Positions 1 through 9,928 of a stretch of DNA of 64,000 bases are shown piece after piece (within the stretch, counting starts at the first letter, position 1; each line of letters begins with the position of its first letter). The DNA comes from Arsenophonus sp031446105 (lineage in GTDB: Bacteria; Pseudomonadota; Gammaproteobacteria; Enterobacterales; Enterobacteriaceae), in assembly GCA_031446105.1 (NCBI GenBank), contig CP132907.1:124001-188000 (forward strand), in the 5' to 3' direction. The notes beneath the pieces were generated by a model. It was not told the origin of the DNA. It was given only the letters and a program-made list of their open reading frames with translations, and searched no databases. A program made the position numbers and the translations under genes.

Positions 1-961
1 TGTGAGAATATCCAGTTTCATTGTCATACCAGGCAATTAATTTTACAAAATTATCGTTTAAAGCAATACTTGCTTTTGCATCAAAAATACATGTTAGTTT
101 TTCACCATTAAAATCCGTAGAAACTACTTCATCTTCAGTATAACCTAATATACCTTTTAATTCATCTTCCGCTGCTGCTTTGATTTTTTGACAAATTACT
201 TTATAACTAGTTATTTTTTTTAATCGAACAGTTAAATCAATAACTGAAACATTAGGGGTTGGTACACGGAAGGCCATCCCGGTTAATTTTCCATTTAATT
301 CAGGAATAATATTTCCGATAGCTTTAGCAGCACCAGTGGATGAAGGAATGATGTTTTGTAAAGCACCCCGTCCTCCTCTCCAATCTTTATATGAAGCTCC
401 ATCAACTGTTTTTTGATTTGCGGTTATTGAATGAATAGTTGTCATTAAACCTTCAATAATCCCAAATTTTTCATGTATAACTTTAACTAATGGGGCTAAG
501 CAGTTTGTAGTGCAAGAAGCATTAGAAATAATATCTTGACCATCATAAGTATTGTGATTGACACCCATAACAAACATAGGTGTTTCATCTTTAGATGGTC
601 CAGTCAATACTACTTTTTTGGCTTTACCGGGAATAATATGTTTGCGCGCTGTTTTATCATTTAAAAAAAATCCTGTAGATTCCACAACGACATCAACTGC
701 ATCCCAACATAAGTTATCTGGTTTTTTTTCCGCTGTACAGGAAATACTTTTACCGTTAATTAAAAGGTGACTATTTTTATTTATTTCAACGCTACCTTTA
801 AATTTTCCATGAGTTGAATCATATTTTAACATATAAGCGATATGATCTACATCTAATATATCATTAATTGCAATGATTTCAATATCTTTTCGATTTTGAG
901 CGGCACGAAATACCATGCGTCCAATACGGCCAAAACCATTAATACCTACTTTTATACTCAT
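1..961 (-). CDS. gapA: Glyceraldehyde-3-phosphate dehydrogenase A, 3' end cut by window edge
   Basis: Glycolytic enzyme of the cytosol that oxidises glyceraldehyde-3-phosphate to 1,3-bisphosphoglycerate with NAD. Reading the minus strand from the ATG at 961-959 gives an uninterrupted frame of 320 codons. It starts MSIKVGINGFGRIGR, the NAD-binding Rossmann motif. The catalytic cysteine is Cys150 in SNASCTTNC (codon 514-512). It ends at the conserved WYDNETGYS stretch, so only about ten residues are missing beyond base 1. A GGAGA ribosome site lies just upstream of the start, at about 966-970. The frame has no stop inside the window because it is truncated, not because it is broken. It is divergent from sohB. 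Identification is certain. Confidence 0.97.
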   Translation of the reverse strand, partial: MSIKVGINGFGRIGRMVFRAAQNRKDIEIIAINDILDVDHIAYMLKYDSTHGKFKGSVEINKNSHLLINGKSISCTAEKKPDNLCWDAVDVVVESTGFFLNDKTARKHIIPGKAKKVVLTGPSKDETPMFVMGVNHNTYDGQDIISNASCTTNCLAPLVKVIHEKFGIIEGLMTTIHSITANQKTVDGASYKDWRGGRGALQNIIPSSTGAAKAIGNIIPELNGKLTGMAFRVPTPNVSVIDLTVRLKKITSYKVICQKIKAAAEDELKGILGYTEDEVVSTDFNGEKLTCIFDAKASIALNDNFVKLIAWYDNETGYSH

Positions 962-1494
962 AAACTCTCCATTATTAATTTTACAAAATATAATATTTAT
1001 TTTTATTGTAATATTATTTTAACTTTTAAAATGATATTAATCTCATTAAATTATTTTATGTTAAAATTTTGTTTATTTTTAATAAAAAATAAAAGTTTTG
1101 ATTTTTTCTTAATTTTATTTTTTATTTTTTTATGCAATATTTTAAATTTAAATTTTACTAAAATATTTTATATTATCTATAAATTATTTTTTTATATCTT
1201 AGAAACTGATAGTTATATAGAAAAGATTTCTTTTGATTTTTATTTTTTTGAATTTTAAAGATTAATTAAAGAAAAAATAGTTATTTTTATATAAAAAGTG
1301 GTTCATAATTATTTTTTTTAAAAAATGATTTATTTTAATTAAAAATAATTAGATTTACGTTAATATATTAATAATATAATATATTATTATATTTTTTTAA
1401 TTTTAATTTTCTTTGTTTATAAAAGTGAAAAGTATTTTTTAGAATCTCTTTTTAATAAAAAAATTATTTATGTATTCTTAAGAAGGATAAAATT
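962..1494. other. Divergent spacer gapA/sohB, no gene
   Basis: This 533-base AT-rich stretch separates two divergently transcribed genes, so promoters for both should lie here. I cannot single out one convincingly in such AT-rich sequence. An open frame overlapping gapA and running to 1258 codes only low-complexity Phe/Ile/Leu/Lys and is not taken as a gene. Confidence 0.6.
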
Positions 1495-2517
1495 GTGGAA
1501 TTTATTTTATCATATATATTATTTGTTGCCAAAACTCTTACTTTTATAATTACTGTTATATTAATTTTATTTATTTTTTTTAGTGTTATATCTAATAAAA
1601 AAAATAAAAAAGGTGATTTAAAAATTGTTAATTTAAGTGAAACTTATCGTGAGCGTCAACGAGAAATGCGACAAGTAAAAATGAGTGATATAGCATATAA
1701 AATTTGGCTAAAAGCTCATAAAAAAAAAATAAAAAATGAAGAAAAAAAAGAAAAAAATCTTATTAAAATAGAAAAAAAAACAGTAAGAAAACCATGTCTT
1801 TTTGTAATTAATTTTAAAGGTAGTATTAATGCTAATGAAGTTTATGCATTGCGTGAAGAAATTAATGCAATTTTATCGATTGCTGATAAAAAAGATGAAG
1901 TTTTGCTTAGGCTTGAAAGTTCAGGTGGAGTAATACATGGATACGGTTTAGCGGCTTCTCAATTATACCGATTGCGAAAAAAAGGATTAAAATTAACTAT
2001 CTCTGTAGATAAGGTAGCTGCAAGTGGAGGGTATATGATGGCTTGCGTTGCTGATTATATTATAGGAGCTCCTTTTTCCATTATTGGTTCTATTGGAGTT
2101 ATTGCGCAAGTACCTAATATTCATCGTTTATTAAAAAAGAATGATATTGATATAGAATTACATACAGCCGGGGAATATAAACGAACATTAACTATTTTAG
2201 GTGAAAATAATGAACATGGACGTAAAAAATTTATAGAAGACTTAAATGAAACTCATCAACTTTTTAAAGATTTTGTTCATCAAAATCGACCTTCTTTAGA
2301 TATTAATGCTGTTGCAACAGGAGAATTTTGGTATGGTATTCAAGCGAAAGAAAAAGGTTTAATTGATGACATAGGATTAAGTGACGATGTAATTTTAAAA
2401 CAAATAGATACTAGTGAAATTATTGAAATAAGTTATCTTCCACCTAGACGTTTTATTGATCGGTTTATTGGTAGTATAAAAGAAAATGTAGATCGTTTCT
2501 TAAAACGCAGCTTATAA
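1495..2517 (+). CDS. sohB: SohB, inner-membrane S49-family protease
   Basis: Predicted membrane-anchored serine protease of the signal-peptide-peptidase (S49/SppA) family, 340 residues against about 349 in E. coli. An N-terminal hydrophobic anchor (residues about 5-32) is followed by a Lys-rich linker (about 70-98) and the protease domain. The Ser/Lys dyad expected for the family is visible: Ser177 in AASGGY and Lys229 in GEYKR. The start is GTG at 1495, chosen because AGAAGGA at 1481-1487 is well spaced and no ATG lies near. The order sohB-topA-cysB is as in E. coli, with the small gene yciN missing between sohB and topA. Its physiological substrate is unknown even in E. coli. Confidence 0.93.
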   Translation: MEFILSYILFVAKTLTFIITVILILFIFFSVISNKKNKKGDLKIVNLSETYRERQREMRQVKMSDIAYKIWLKAHKKKIKNEEKKEKNLIKIEKKTVRKPCLFVINFKGSINANEVYALREEINAILSIADKKDEVLLRLESSGGVIHGYGLAASQLYRLRKKGLKLTISVDKVAASGGYMMACVADYIIGAPFSIIGSIGVIAQVPNIHRLLKKNDIDIELHTAGEYKRTLTILGENNEHGRKKFIEDLNETHQLFKDFVHQNRPSLDINAVATGEFWYGIQAKEKGLIDDIGLSDDVILKQIDTSEIIEISYLPPRRFIDRFIGSIKENVDRFLKRSL

Positions 2518-2747
2518 ACTATTGGTGTGATTATTTTAGAAATTTATTATATAAGCAGTGTATATTATATTTTTATTAATTAATATTTTTCAATAAAAAA
2601 TAAACATTTCAAATTAATGATTGATATATAAAATATTATTTTTTATATCTTGATTATTTATAAAAAAAATAATTATAATTTTTTAAAAAAATATTTTTAT
2701 AAAATTTAATACGATTTATAAATACAATATTTTAGGTAAGTAAATAT

Positions 2748-5345
2748 ATGGGGAAAGCTCTTGTTATTGTAGAATCTCCGACAAAAGCTAAAACAATCAA
2801 TAAATATTTAGGGAATAATTATATTGTTAAAAGCAGTGTTGGGCATATTCGCGATTTATTAAAAAGCAGTCTTCTTAGATCACAAAAAAAAAGGAATTTA
2901 ACAAAAAAAAATCAAAAATCTATTAAAAATAAAGAAGAACTGTTTGTTACCAATATGGGAGTTGATCCATATCATGGATGGAAAGCTAATTATCAAATTT
3001 TGCCAGGAAAAGAAAAAATAGTTTCTGAATTAAAAATTTTAGCCATTAATTCAGAACATATATATTTAGCAACAGATCTTGATCGTGAAGGAGAAGCAAT
3101 CGCTTGGCATTTAAGAGAAGTAATTGGTGGTGATTATCAGCGTTTTAGTCGTGTTGTTTTTAATGAAATAACCAAAAAATCTATAAAAACTGCTTTTGAT
3201 AATCCTTGTGAATTAAATATTCATCGGGTTCAAGCTCAACAATCTCGTCGTTTTTTAGATCGTGTTTTTGGTTATATGCTTTCTCCTTTATTGTGGAAAA
3301 AAATTGGTCGTGGATTATCTGCTGGACGTGTTCAATCAGTAGCTGTAGGATTAGTTGTTAAAAGAGAACGTGAAATTAAGACATTTATTGCTGAAGAGTA
3401 TTGGGAGCTTCATGCAAATTTGTATATTAATGATACTACATTGCCTATAATGAAAGTAGTGAATAATAAAGGTAAAATATTTAAACCTGAAAAAAAAACA
3501 GAAATTGATGATGCCATTTTTTTATTAAAAAATATAGATTATCAAGTTTTAGAATGTAAAGAAAAAAATACTTTTAGTAAACCAAATGCACCTTTTATTA
3601 CATCTACTCTTCAACAAGTAGCAAGTACACGTTTTAATTTTAGTGTCAAAAAGACTATGATGATTGCACAAATGTTATATGAAGCAGGTTATATAACTTA
3701 TATGCGTACTGATTCAACCAATTTAAGTTTAGATGCAATAAATATGGTGCGTGATTATATTTACGATAATTTTGGTAAACAATATTTATCTCAAAAAATA
3801 AATTTTTATATAAATAAAAAAAGTTCACAAGAAGCACATGAAGCTATTAGACCTTCAAACATTTATGTTAAAAGTGAAGATTTAAAAAATTTAGAGTCTG
3901 ATAGTAAAAAATTATATCAACTTATTTGGAATCAATTTGTTTCTTGTCAAATGAAATCAGCAAAATTTTCTTTAAAAATATTAACTGTTAAAGCTGGAAA
4001 TTTTTTATTACAAGCAAAAAGTCGTCTTTTAAATTTTGATGGTTGGATAAAAGTGATGCCACTTTTGCATAAAAATAACACAGATAATTTTTTTAAAAAT
4101 ATTTCAGTTGGTACAAAATTAAAATTAAAAGAATTATTGTTTAGTCAACATTTTACTAAGCCACCTGCACGTTTTACTGAAACTTCTTTAATTAAAGAAT
4201 TAGAAAAACGTGGAATTGGAAGACCATCAACTTACCCAATTATTATTTCTAATATTCAAGAGCGTGGTTATGTAAAAATTAAAAAACGTCGTTTTTATGC
4301 TGAAAAAATAGGTGAAATTGTTACTGATCGATTACATGAAAATTTTAAAGAATTAATGGATTGTGATTTTACAGCTAAAATGGAAAATCAATTAGATTTG
4401 ATAGCAAATGGTCATATTGAATGGAAAAGTGTTTTAGATGATTTTTTTTCTTCTTTTGTTCAGCAGCTTGCAACTGCGTATAAAAGTCCAGAAAATGGTG
4501 GTATGAGATTAAATCCAATGGTATTGACATCAATTTTATGTCCAAATTGTAACAGGAAAATGGGAATTAAAAATGCTGCAACTGGTGTTTTTTTGGGATG
4601 TTCTGGTTATCAATTTTCATCGGGATATTGTAGAAATACCATTAATTTGATTCCTGAAGATGAATTATCAACATCTTTAACAGATTCTTCTATAGAGAAA
4701 TTTGAAAAAGATTCTTTGATAGTACGTCGTAGATGTTCTAAGTGTGGTACTGCAATGGATAGTTATTTTATTAATAATAAATCTAAATTATATGTATGTG
4801 GTAATAATCCAGTTTGTAATGGTTATGATATCAGAAAAGGTGATTATTATATTAAAGGTTATAATAAAATAATATCATGCGATAAATGTGATTCTGAAAT
4901 GCATTTAAAGATAGGAAAGTTTGGAAAGTATATGGGATGTATAAATAAAAGCTGTAAAAATATACGTAAGGTGTTAAGTAATGGTGAAATTTCTCCACCG
5001 AAAGAGTTACCGATTCCATTACCAGAATTAATTTGTAAAACAACTAATACTTATTTTGTCTTAAAAGATGGTGCTGCTGGAATATTTTTAGCTGCCAGTA
5101 ATTTCCCAAAATCAAAAGAAACTCGTACACCATTAGTAGAAGAATTAATTAGGTTTAAAAAACGGTTACCATCTAAATTTATTTATTTAACAGAAGCACC
5201 AATTATTGATCCTGAAGGAAATAAGACAATTATTAAATTTAATCGTAAAACTAAGGAACAATATATTATTTCTAAAAAAAATGGAAAAAATACCGGTTGG
5301 AGTGCATTTTATATCAATAATCGATGGATAACAAATAATAAATAA
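2748..5345 (+). CDS. topA: DNA topoisomerase I
   Basis: Type IA topoisomerase that relaxes negative supercoils, 865 residues, the same length as E. coli TopA. The TOPRIM domain is at the N terminus, with acidic residues Asp110, Asp112 and Glu114 in TDLDREGEA. The catalytic tyrosine is Tyr318 in ITYMRTDSTN. GRVQS follows the core at about 193-197. Three C4 zinc ribbons are complete in the C-terminal part: Cys598/601/618/628, Cys663/666/684/690 and Cys711/714/731/736. A further basic C-terminal region follows. The start is ATG at 2748. Keeping full-length zinc ribbons is notable, because C-terminal domains are often trimmed in reduced genomes. Confidence 0.97.
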   Translation: MGKALVIVESPTKAKTINKYLGNNYIVKSSVGHIRDLLKSSLLRSQKKRNLTKKNQKSIKNKEELFVTNMGVDPYHGWKANYQILPGKEKIVSELKILAINSEHIYLATDLDREGEAIAWHLREVIGGDYQRFSRVVFNEITKKSIKTAFDNPCELNIHRVQAQQSRRFLDRVFGYMLSPLLWKKIGRGLSAGRVQSVAVGLVVKREREIKTFIAEEYWELHANLYINDTTLPIMKVVNNKGKIFKPEKKTEIDDAIFLLKNIDYQVLECKEKNTFSKPNAPFITSTLQQVASTRFNFSVKKTMMIAQMLYEAGYITYMRTDSTNLSLDAINMVRDYIYDNFGKQYLSQKINFYINKKSSQEAHEAIRPSNIYVKSEDLKNLESDSKKLYQLIWNQFVSCQMKSAKFSLKILTVKAGNFLLQAKSRLLNFDGWIKVMPLLHKNNTDNFFKNISVGTKLKLKELLFSQHFTKPPARFTETSLIKELEKRGIGRPSTYPIIISNIQERGYVKIKKRRFYAEKIGEIVTDRLHENFKELMDCDFTAKMENQLDLIANGHIEWKSVLDDFFSSFVQQLATAYKSPENGGMRLNPMVLTSILCPNCNRKMGIKNAATGVFLGCSGYQFSSGYCRNTINLIPEDELSTSLTDSSIEKFEKDSLIVRRRCSKCGTAMDSYFINNKSKLYVCGNNPVCNGYDIRKGDYYIKGYNKIISCDKCDSEMHLKIGKFGKYMGCINKSCKNIRKVLSNGEISPPKELPIPLPELICKTTNTYFVLKDGAAGIFLAASNFPKSKETRTPLVEELIRFKKRLPSKFIYLTEAPIIDPEGNKTIIKFNRKTKEQYIISKKNGKNTGWSAFYINNRWITNNK

Positions 5346-5373
5346 ATATTTTTTTATTTATATAAAAAATATT
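5345..5373 (+). terminator. Possible AT-only terminator after topA
   Basis: Ten-base arms at 5345-5354 and 5364-5373 can pair around a nine-base loop, and a run of T follows at about 5381-5389. The stem overlaps the topA stop codon. It contains no G:C pair, so it could be chance in this composition. Confidence 0.3.
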
Positions 5374-5947
5374 ATAATTATTTTTTTTTAAAATTATTTT
5401 ATATGAGTAAAGAAATTCTGTTGATTTTGTTATTTTTAATAACATTTTTTATAAAAATATTTTAGTTAAAAATTTAAAGTTTTATAATGTTAAATTTTAA
5501 GTCAAATAAGTTTTATCGAATTAAGTATATAGATTAGCATTTTTGTTCATATAATATGATATATTGATATTTTTTATTTATTATATTTATAAGAAATTTT
5601 TATGTAATTTATAAAAATTATTAAAATTCTTTATATATTATTTTATTTTTTACTTAAAATAAATATATCTTATTTGATATGATTTTAAAGTATTCAGTCA
5701 ATGTTAAATAAATATTATAATTTTTAATAACGTTAAATATAATAATAAGTTTTGTAGAATTTATATAACTATTTATTATAACTTAATATTTACTTGAAAA
5801 AAAAATTTATAGTAAATTCTTTACATTATAATATTTCCAATTATATATATTCTTGATTATAATAAAGTAGCTTAATATTTCTATTAGTTATAAAATATTA
5901 GTTATAAAATATTTATTTTTAAAATTTCATTAAGGGTGCTGAATAAT
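5346..5947. other. Spacer topA-cysB, no gene
   Basis: Apart from the AT hairpin at its left end I see no gene, RNA or clear repeat in these roughly 600 bases. In E. coli the topA-cysB spacer is shorter and holds the cysB promoter and CysB autoregulatory site. No equivalent could be recognised. Confidence 0.5.
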
Positions 5948-6922
5948 ATGAAATTACAGCAATTACGTTATATTGTAGAGATTGAAAATCATCATTTAAA
6001 TGTTTCATCAACAGCTGAAAATTTATATACATCACAACCAGGTATCAGTAAACAAGTTCGTATGTTAGAAGCTGAATTAGGGGTACAAATTTTTTGTCGT
6101 AGTGGTAAACATTTAACTCATATTACTCCAGCAGGTAAAGCAATAATCAAAATTTCACGAGAAGTAATGACAAAAATCAATACTATTCGAGCAGTTGTTG
6201 CTGAATATACTTATCCTGATCGCGGTGTTTTAGCTATTGCTACAACGCATACTCAAGCGAGATATGCTCTTCCTTCTGTTATTGGGCAATTTATTAAACA
6301 ATATCCAAAAGTTTCATTGCATATGAGTCAAGGTTCACCAACGCAAATTGCAGAAGATGTAATTAAGGGTAATAGTGATTTTGCTATTTCAACAGAAGCA
6401 TTACATCTTTATAAAGATTTGGTTATGTTGCCTTGTTATCATTGGAATCGATCTATTATTGTGAAAGTTGATCATCCTTTAGCAAATAAAAATAATATTT
6501 CAATTAATGAATTAGTGAAATATCCTATTGTAACTTATACACAAGGTTTTACTGGACGTTCTGAATTAGATGAAGAATTTAAAAAATTAGGTTTAAAAGC
6601 TAAAATTATTTTTACAGCTACTGATGCTGATGTTATTAAAACTTATGTTAGATTAGGATTAGGTATAGGTATTATTGCTAATATTGCAGTAGATTCTGAA
6701 CAAGATAAAGATTTAGTTGTAATTGATATGCGAGATAAATTTAGTTATAGTACTACAAAAATTGGATTTCATCGTAATAGTTTTTTACGTACTTATATGT
6801 ACGATTTTATTTTGCTTTTTGCACCACATTTAACTTCTGATATTATTGATAAAGCAATTTCTTTACGTTCTAATGAAGATATTGAGGAAATGTTTAAAGA
6901 TATAAAATTACCAATTATATAA
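5948..6922 (+). CDS. cysB: CysB, LysR-family regulator of sulfur assimilation
   Basis: DNA-binding activator of the cysteine regulon, which responds to N-acetylserine or O-acetylserine. The protein from ATG 5948 is 324 residues, the same as E. coli CysB. The frame can be extended four codons to a GTG at 5936, but that GTG lies inside the AAGGG ribosome site (5932-5936) used by the ATG. The helix-turn-helix is at the N terminus (about 1-60; TSQPGISKQVRMLE is intact). The effector pocket motif ATTHTQARY has Thr100, Thr102 and Gln103 at the E. coli positions. Conservation is strong along the whole length, which argues for function. No cys target gene is in this window. acnA, which follows cysB in E. 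coli, is absent. Confidence 0.96.
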   Translation: MKLQQLRYIVEIENHHLNVSSTAENLYTSQPGISKQVRMLEAELGVQIFCRSGKHLTHITPAGKAIIKISREVMTKINTIRAVVAEYTYPDRGVLAIATTHTQARYALPSVIGQFIKQYPKVSLHMSQGSPTQIAEDVIKGNSDFAISTEALHLYKDLVMLPCYHWNRSIIVKVDHPLANKNNISINELVKYPIVTYTQGFTGRSELDEEFKKLGLKAKIIFTATDADVIKTYVRLGLGIGIIANIAVDSEQDKDLVVIDMRDKFSYSTTKIGFHRNSFLRTYMYDFILLFAPHLTSDIIDKAISLRSNEDIEEMFKDIKLPII

Positions 6923-7808
6923 TGTTTTATTTTTTTTGAAAAAATTTATTATATTAAGCATTTTTTATAATTTTTTATTTTTTAGATACATTAAAATATT
7001 TTTTATGTTTTTTAGTAAAATACTTAAATAAAATATTTAAAAAATATAGAATTTTATATTTTTATCATTAAAAAATAAATAAATATTTTTTAGATTTATA
7101 AAAATAAATTTATTTTTTAATAAAAAAATTAGATAAAGTTTATATAATTTTTTTTTAAAAATTTTTTTAATTTTAATATTTATTAATAATTAATAATAGC
7201 TTAATACTATAAAAGTATTAAGCTATTTAATTTTTTAATAAAAATTATTTTTTTCAGCATTTTAAATATGCGTATTATTTTAAAATACATATATATATTT
7301 TATTAATAAATGACTAATCAATAAAATCCTAAATATATAAAATATCTTATTTGCTTTATATTTTAATATAGTATTTATTTAAAATTATTTTTTATTTTTA
7401 AAATATAAAATAGTTTTTTAAAAAATTATATATTAATATATAATATATTGTAAATATTTCATAAGATATGTATCTTTAATACATAATAATTGTATTTTTT
7501 TTTGAAAATTTTATAAAAATTTTTTTCTAGATTCTAGATAATAGATAAATATATTTTTTATAGAAATATTTTTATTTTTTATTTTTTTTAAAATTAAAGT
7601 GGTTATTATATTGATAATATTATATTATATATTTTGAAATTTGTCTTTTTGTTTTTTGTTGATTTTTTGCTAAAAATCAATTTTTTAATAAAAAAACTTT
7701 TTTATAAAAAATTTTTGTTAAATTTAAATATATTATTTATTGTATAATTAACAATTTTTTATATATTAAGAAATGTTTATTTAAAAAAATAAAGTTATTT
7801 TAAAAAAA
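6923..7808. other. Gene desert at the former acnA locus
   Basis: This is an 886-base spacer between convergent cysB and ribA. In E. coli K-12 acnA sits exactly here. I see no coding remnant. The only ordered feature is the 14-bp hairpin at 7195-7227, annotated separately. Confidence 0.6.
7195..7236. terminator. Perfect 14-bp hairpin between convergent cysB and ribA
   Basis: Arms 7195-7208 and 7214-7227 are perfectly complementary (AATAGCTTAATACT and its reverse complement) around a five-base loop. A T-rich tail (TAATTTTTT) follows on the plus strand. It is a plausible rho-independent terminator for cysB, about 270 bases beyond its stop, or a leftover of the terminator of the deleted acnA. 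Confidence 0.5.
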
Positions 7809-8432
7809 TTATTTTTTGTATATAAAATTAGGTAATATATGACCTAATTTTTTAGCTTTAACATTTAAATAATTGTTATTTTTTGGATTACGTCCAACAA
7901 TTAGAGGTACGCGCTCTACTACATTTATTCCAGCTTCTTTTATAATTGCTAGTTTTTTTGGGTTATTAGTTAATAGTTTAATTTTATCTATAGATAGTAA
8001 CTTATACATTTCTGCACATACAGTAAAATCACGTTCATCAGGTTTAAATCCCAGTTTTACATTTGCTTCAACAGTATCTAGTCCTTGATCTTGAAGATAA
8101 TAGGCTCGAATTTTATTTAAAAGTCCTATGTTGCGACCTTCTTGACGATGATATAGTAACACCCCACTGCCTTCTTTAGAAATTTGTTTTAGTGCTGCTT
8201 CTAATTGAAAACCACAATCACAACGTAAACTAAATAAAGCATCTCCTGTTAAACATTCTGAATGTATACGAGATAAAACTGGTTTTTTATTGGAAATTTT
8301 TCCATAAATTAGTGCTATATGATTATTGCCATTAATTATTTCTTCAAAACCAACAAGCAAAAAATCTCCAAATATTGTTGGTAGTTTTGCTTCAGCTATG
8401 CGTTTTATATGCATTGTATTGTTATAAATCAT
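7809..8432 (-). CDS. ribA: GTP cyclohydrolase II
   Basis: First committed enzyme of riboflavin synthesis. It opens GTP to 2,5-diamino-6-ribosylamino-4-pyrimidinone 5'-phosphate and needs zinc. The protein is 207 residues (E. coli 196). The zinc cysteines are Cys60, Cys71 and Cys73 in HSECLTGDALFSLRCDCGF. The conserved YHRQEGRNIGLLN is at about 94-106. The extra six N-terminal residues come from starting at 8432. That start has an AAGAGG ribosome site, whereas the ATG matching the E. coli start (8414) has none. The gene is on the opposite strand to its neighbours, exactly as in E. coli between acnA and pgpB, both missing here. Riboflavin supply is a typical benefit to an insect host, though that role is inferred. 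Confidence 0.96.
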   Translation of the reverse strand: MIYNNTMHIKRIAEAKLPTIFGDFLLVGFEEIINGNNHIALIYGKISNKKPVLSRIHSECLTGDALFSLRCDCGFQLEAALKQISKEGSGVLLYHRQEGRNIGLLNKIRAYYLQDQGLDTVEANVKLGFKPDERDFTVCAEMYKLLSIDKIKLLTNNPKKLAIIKEAGINVVERVPLIVGRNPKNNNYLNVKAKKLGHILPNFIYKK

Positions 8433-8802
8433 AAATTAAACCTCTTACTTTATTGCATAAATGTTATCTATATTTTAATTATATATTTTTATAGGTTTTT
8501 TTTAATATGTTTTACTAAATTATTAATTTTTTAGAAAAAATATATTTTATTGAAAATAATTATAAAAAAAATTTGGATGGATATTTTTTGTTTAGAGATA
8601 AAGATGAAATTTTTTAGAAAAATTGCTTTAAAAGTATATATTATATATGTAAGATTTTTTTTAGATGATTACTTTTATATTTTATATTAAAATATTTTAA
8701 AAATAAAAAATTAGTTTTTGTTGTATTTTTTTTTATTATGTTTTAAAATTTTTTAAAATAATTTTAAATTTTTAGTGTAAAAATAATAATAATAGGAAAA
8801 AT
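8433..8802. other. Divergent spacer ribA/lapA, former pgpB locus
   Basis: These 370 AT-rich bases lie where E. coli has pgpB (phosphatidylglycerophosphatase B). No gene remnant or recognisable riboswitch was seen; the ribA start has only an ordinary ribosome site. Confidence 0.5.
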
Positions 8803-9072
8803 GTGAAGTATTTTATGTTTTTTTTGCTTTTTATAGTAATATTTATTATTTCTATAATAGTTGTATCAAATGAACATCAAATCGTGACGTTCAATTATTT
8901 AATTGATAAAGGTGATTATTCAATATTGACTTTATTGACAATTTTTTTTGTAATTGGGTTTATGTTAGGTATTTTACTTACTGGAATATGTTATATTAAA
9001 ACTTTGATTACGTTATCTTATGCAATACGTAAAATTAAACAATTAGAAAATCAATTAGTCAAAGTATCGTGA
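8803..9072 (+). CDS. lapA: LapA (YciS), small inner-membrane protein
   Basis: An 89-residue membrane protein matching E. coli LapA (102 residues), with the diagnostic segment VTFNYLIDKGDYSILTLL. Two membrane spans are predicted (about 2-22 and 42-66), then a short basic cytoplasmic tail ending at KIKQLENQL. About 13 tail residues are missing compared with E. coli. The start is GTG at 8803. The ATG two bases earlier (8801) is in another frame and runs straight into TGA. AGGAA at about 8794 serves as ribosome site. In E. coli LapA works with LapB and FtsH in controlling LpxC and LPS synthesis. lapB, normally next door, is not present here, though ftsH is (48014). Confidence 0.88.
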   Translation: MKYFMFFLLFIVIFIISIIVVSNEHQIVTFNYLIDKGDYSILTLLTIFFVIGFMLGILLTGICYIKTLITLSYAIRKIKQLENQLVKVS

Positions 9073-9928
9073 AAGTAAATTATAAATAAAGAACAGTAAA
9101 TATTTTATTTAATTTTAAAGATATTTATTTTTTATTTTTTTATATAAAATTTTAAAAAATATATACATTTTTTGTAAGCTATTTTAAAGAAATATTTAAA
9201 ATTTATTAATCTTATTATAATAAGAATTAATCTCTATAAATTGCAAATTTTTTATATAAAAAATATATTAATTCTATATTTTAAATTTAAACAGTTTTAA
9301 TATATTAAAAAATATTTTGAAAAAAATAAATATAATGTTTTTAAAATTAACAAAAATAATTTTTTATAAATTTATTAAAAACATATAATATTAATTTTTG
9401 AACAAATATTTTTTAAATATTTTTATATTAAAATAAAAGAAATTTTATAATTTTTTAATAAAAAATAAAATAAAAAATATATAGATAATTATTAAAATTG
9501 CATGTAATTTATTTTTTTTTGCATAATTATTATAAAATTATAAATGTTTATTTTTTTTATACAAAATATTTTTTAAACTCTTTTTTGATCTAATTTTAAT
9601 AATAACTATGATAATTTTAATAATAACTATGATAATTAAGTTAAGTGATATTAAAAATTTTTTTTATCTGTAGATTATTATAAATAATTTATCATAAAAA
9701 ATATATCTAATAAATATTTTTTAGTATCAGGATACTAATATAAAATAAAATGTAATTTTTTATTTTTTTTATAATATATTTTTATAAATATATATAAAAT
9801 TATATTTTATAAATTATTACTTAAAAATATTTATGTTTTTTATTAAGGAATTAAAATATTATCAAAAATATTTATTTTTTATTTCTTAAGATATTATTAA
9901 TAAATTATTGTTAGTATATGGGATAAAT
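9073..9928. other. Spacer lapA-serS, no gene (lapB absent)
   Basis: About 850 nearly pure A/T bases where lapB and pyrF would follow in E. coli. Only a 21-bp tandem duplication (9591-9637) stands out. serS is not a neighbour of lapA in E. coli, so a rearrangement breakpoint should lie within this spacer. Confidence 0.5.
9591..9637. repeat. Tandem repeat, 21-bp period, 2.2 copies
   Basis: Bases 9591-9616 are identical to 9612-9637 at an offset of 21. The unit reads AATTTTAATAATAACTATGA plus one base. It lies in non-coding DNA and probably arose by replication slippage. Confidence 0.85.

Noticed and set aside
896..1258. Open frame of 120 codons running out of the gapA start region
   Set aside because: It overlaps gapA antisense, encodes low-complexity Phe/Leu/Lys/Ile typical of A/T spacer, and has no ribosome site or homology.
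7873..8088. Plus-strand open frame inside ribA
   Set aside because: It is a shadow of ribA, which is conserved on the minus strand.
8433..8802. Possible FMN riboswitch upstream of ribA
   Set aside because: No conserved G-rich RFN element is visible; the region is A/T spacer and the E. coli element belongs to ribB, not ribA.
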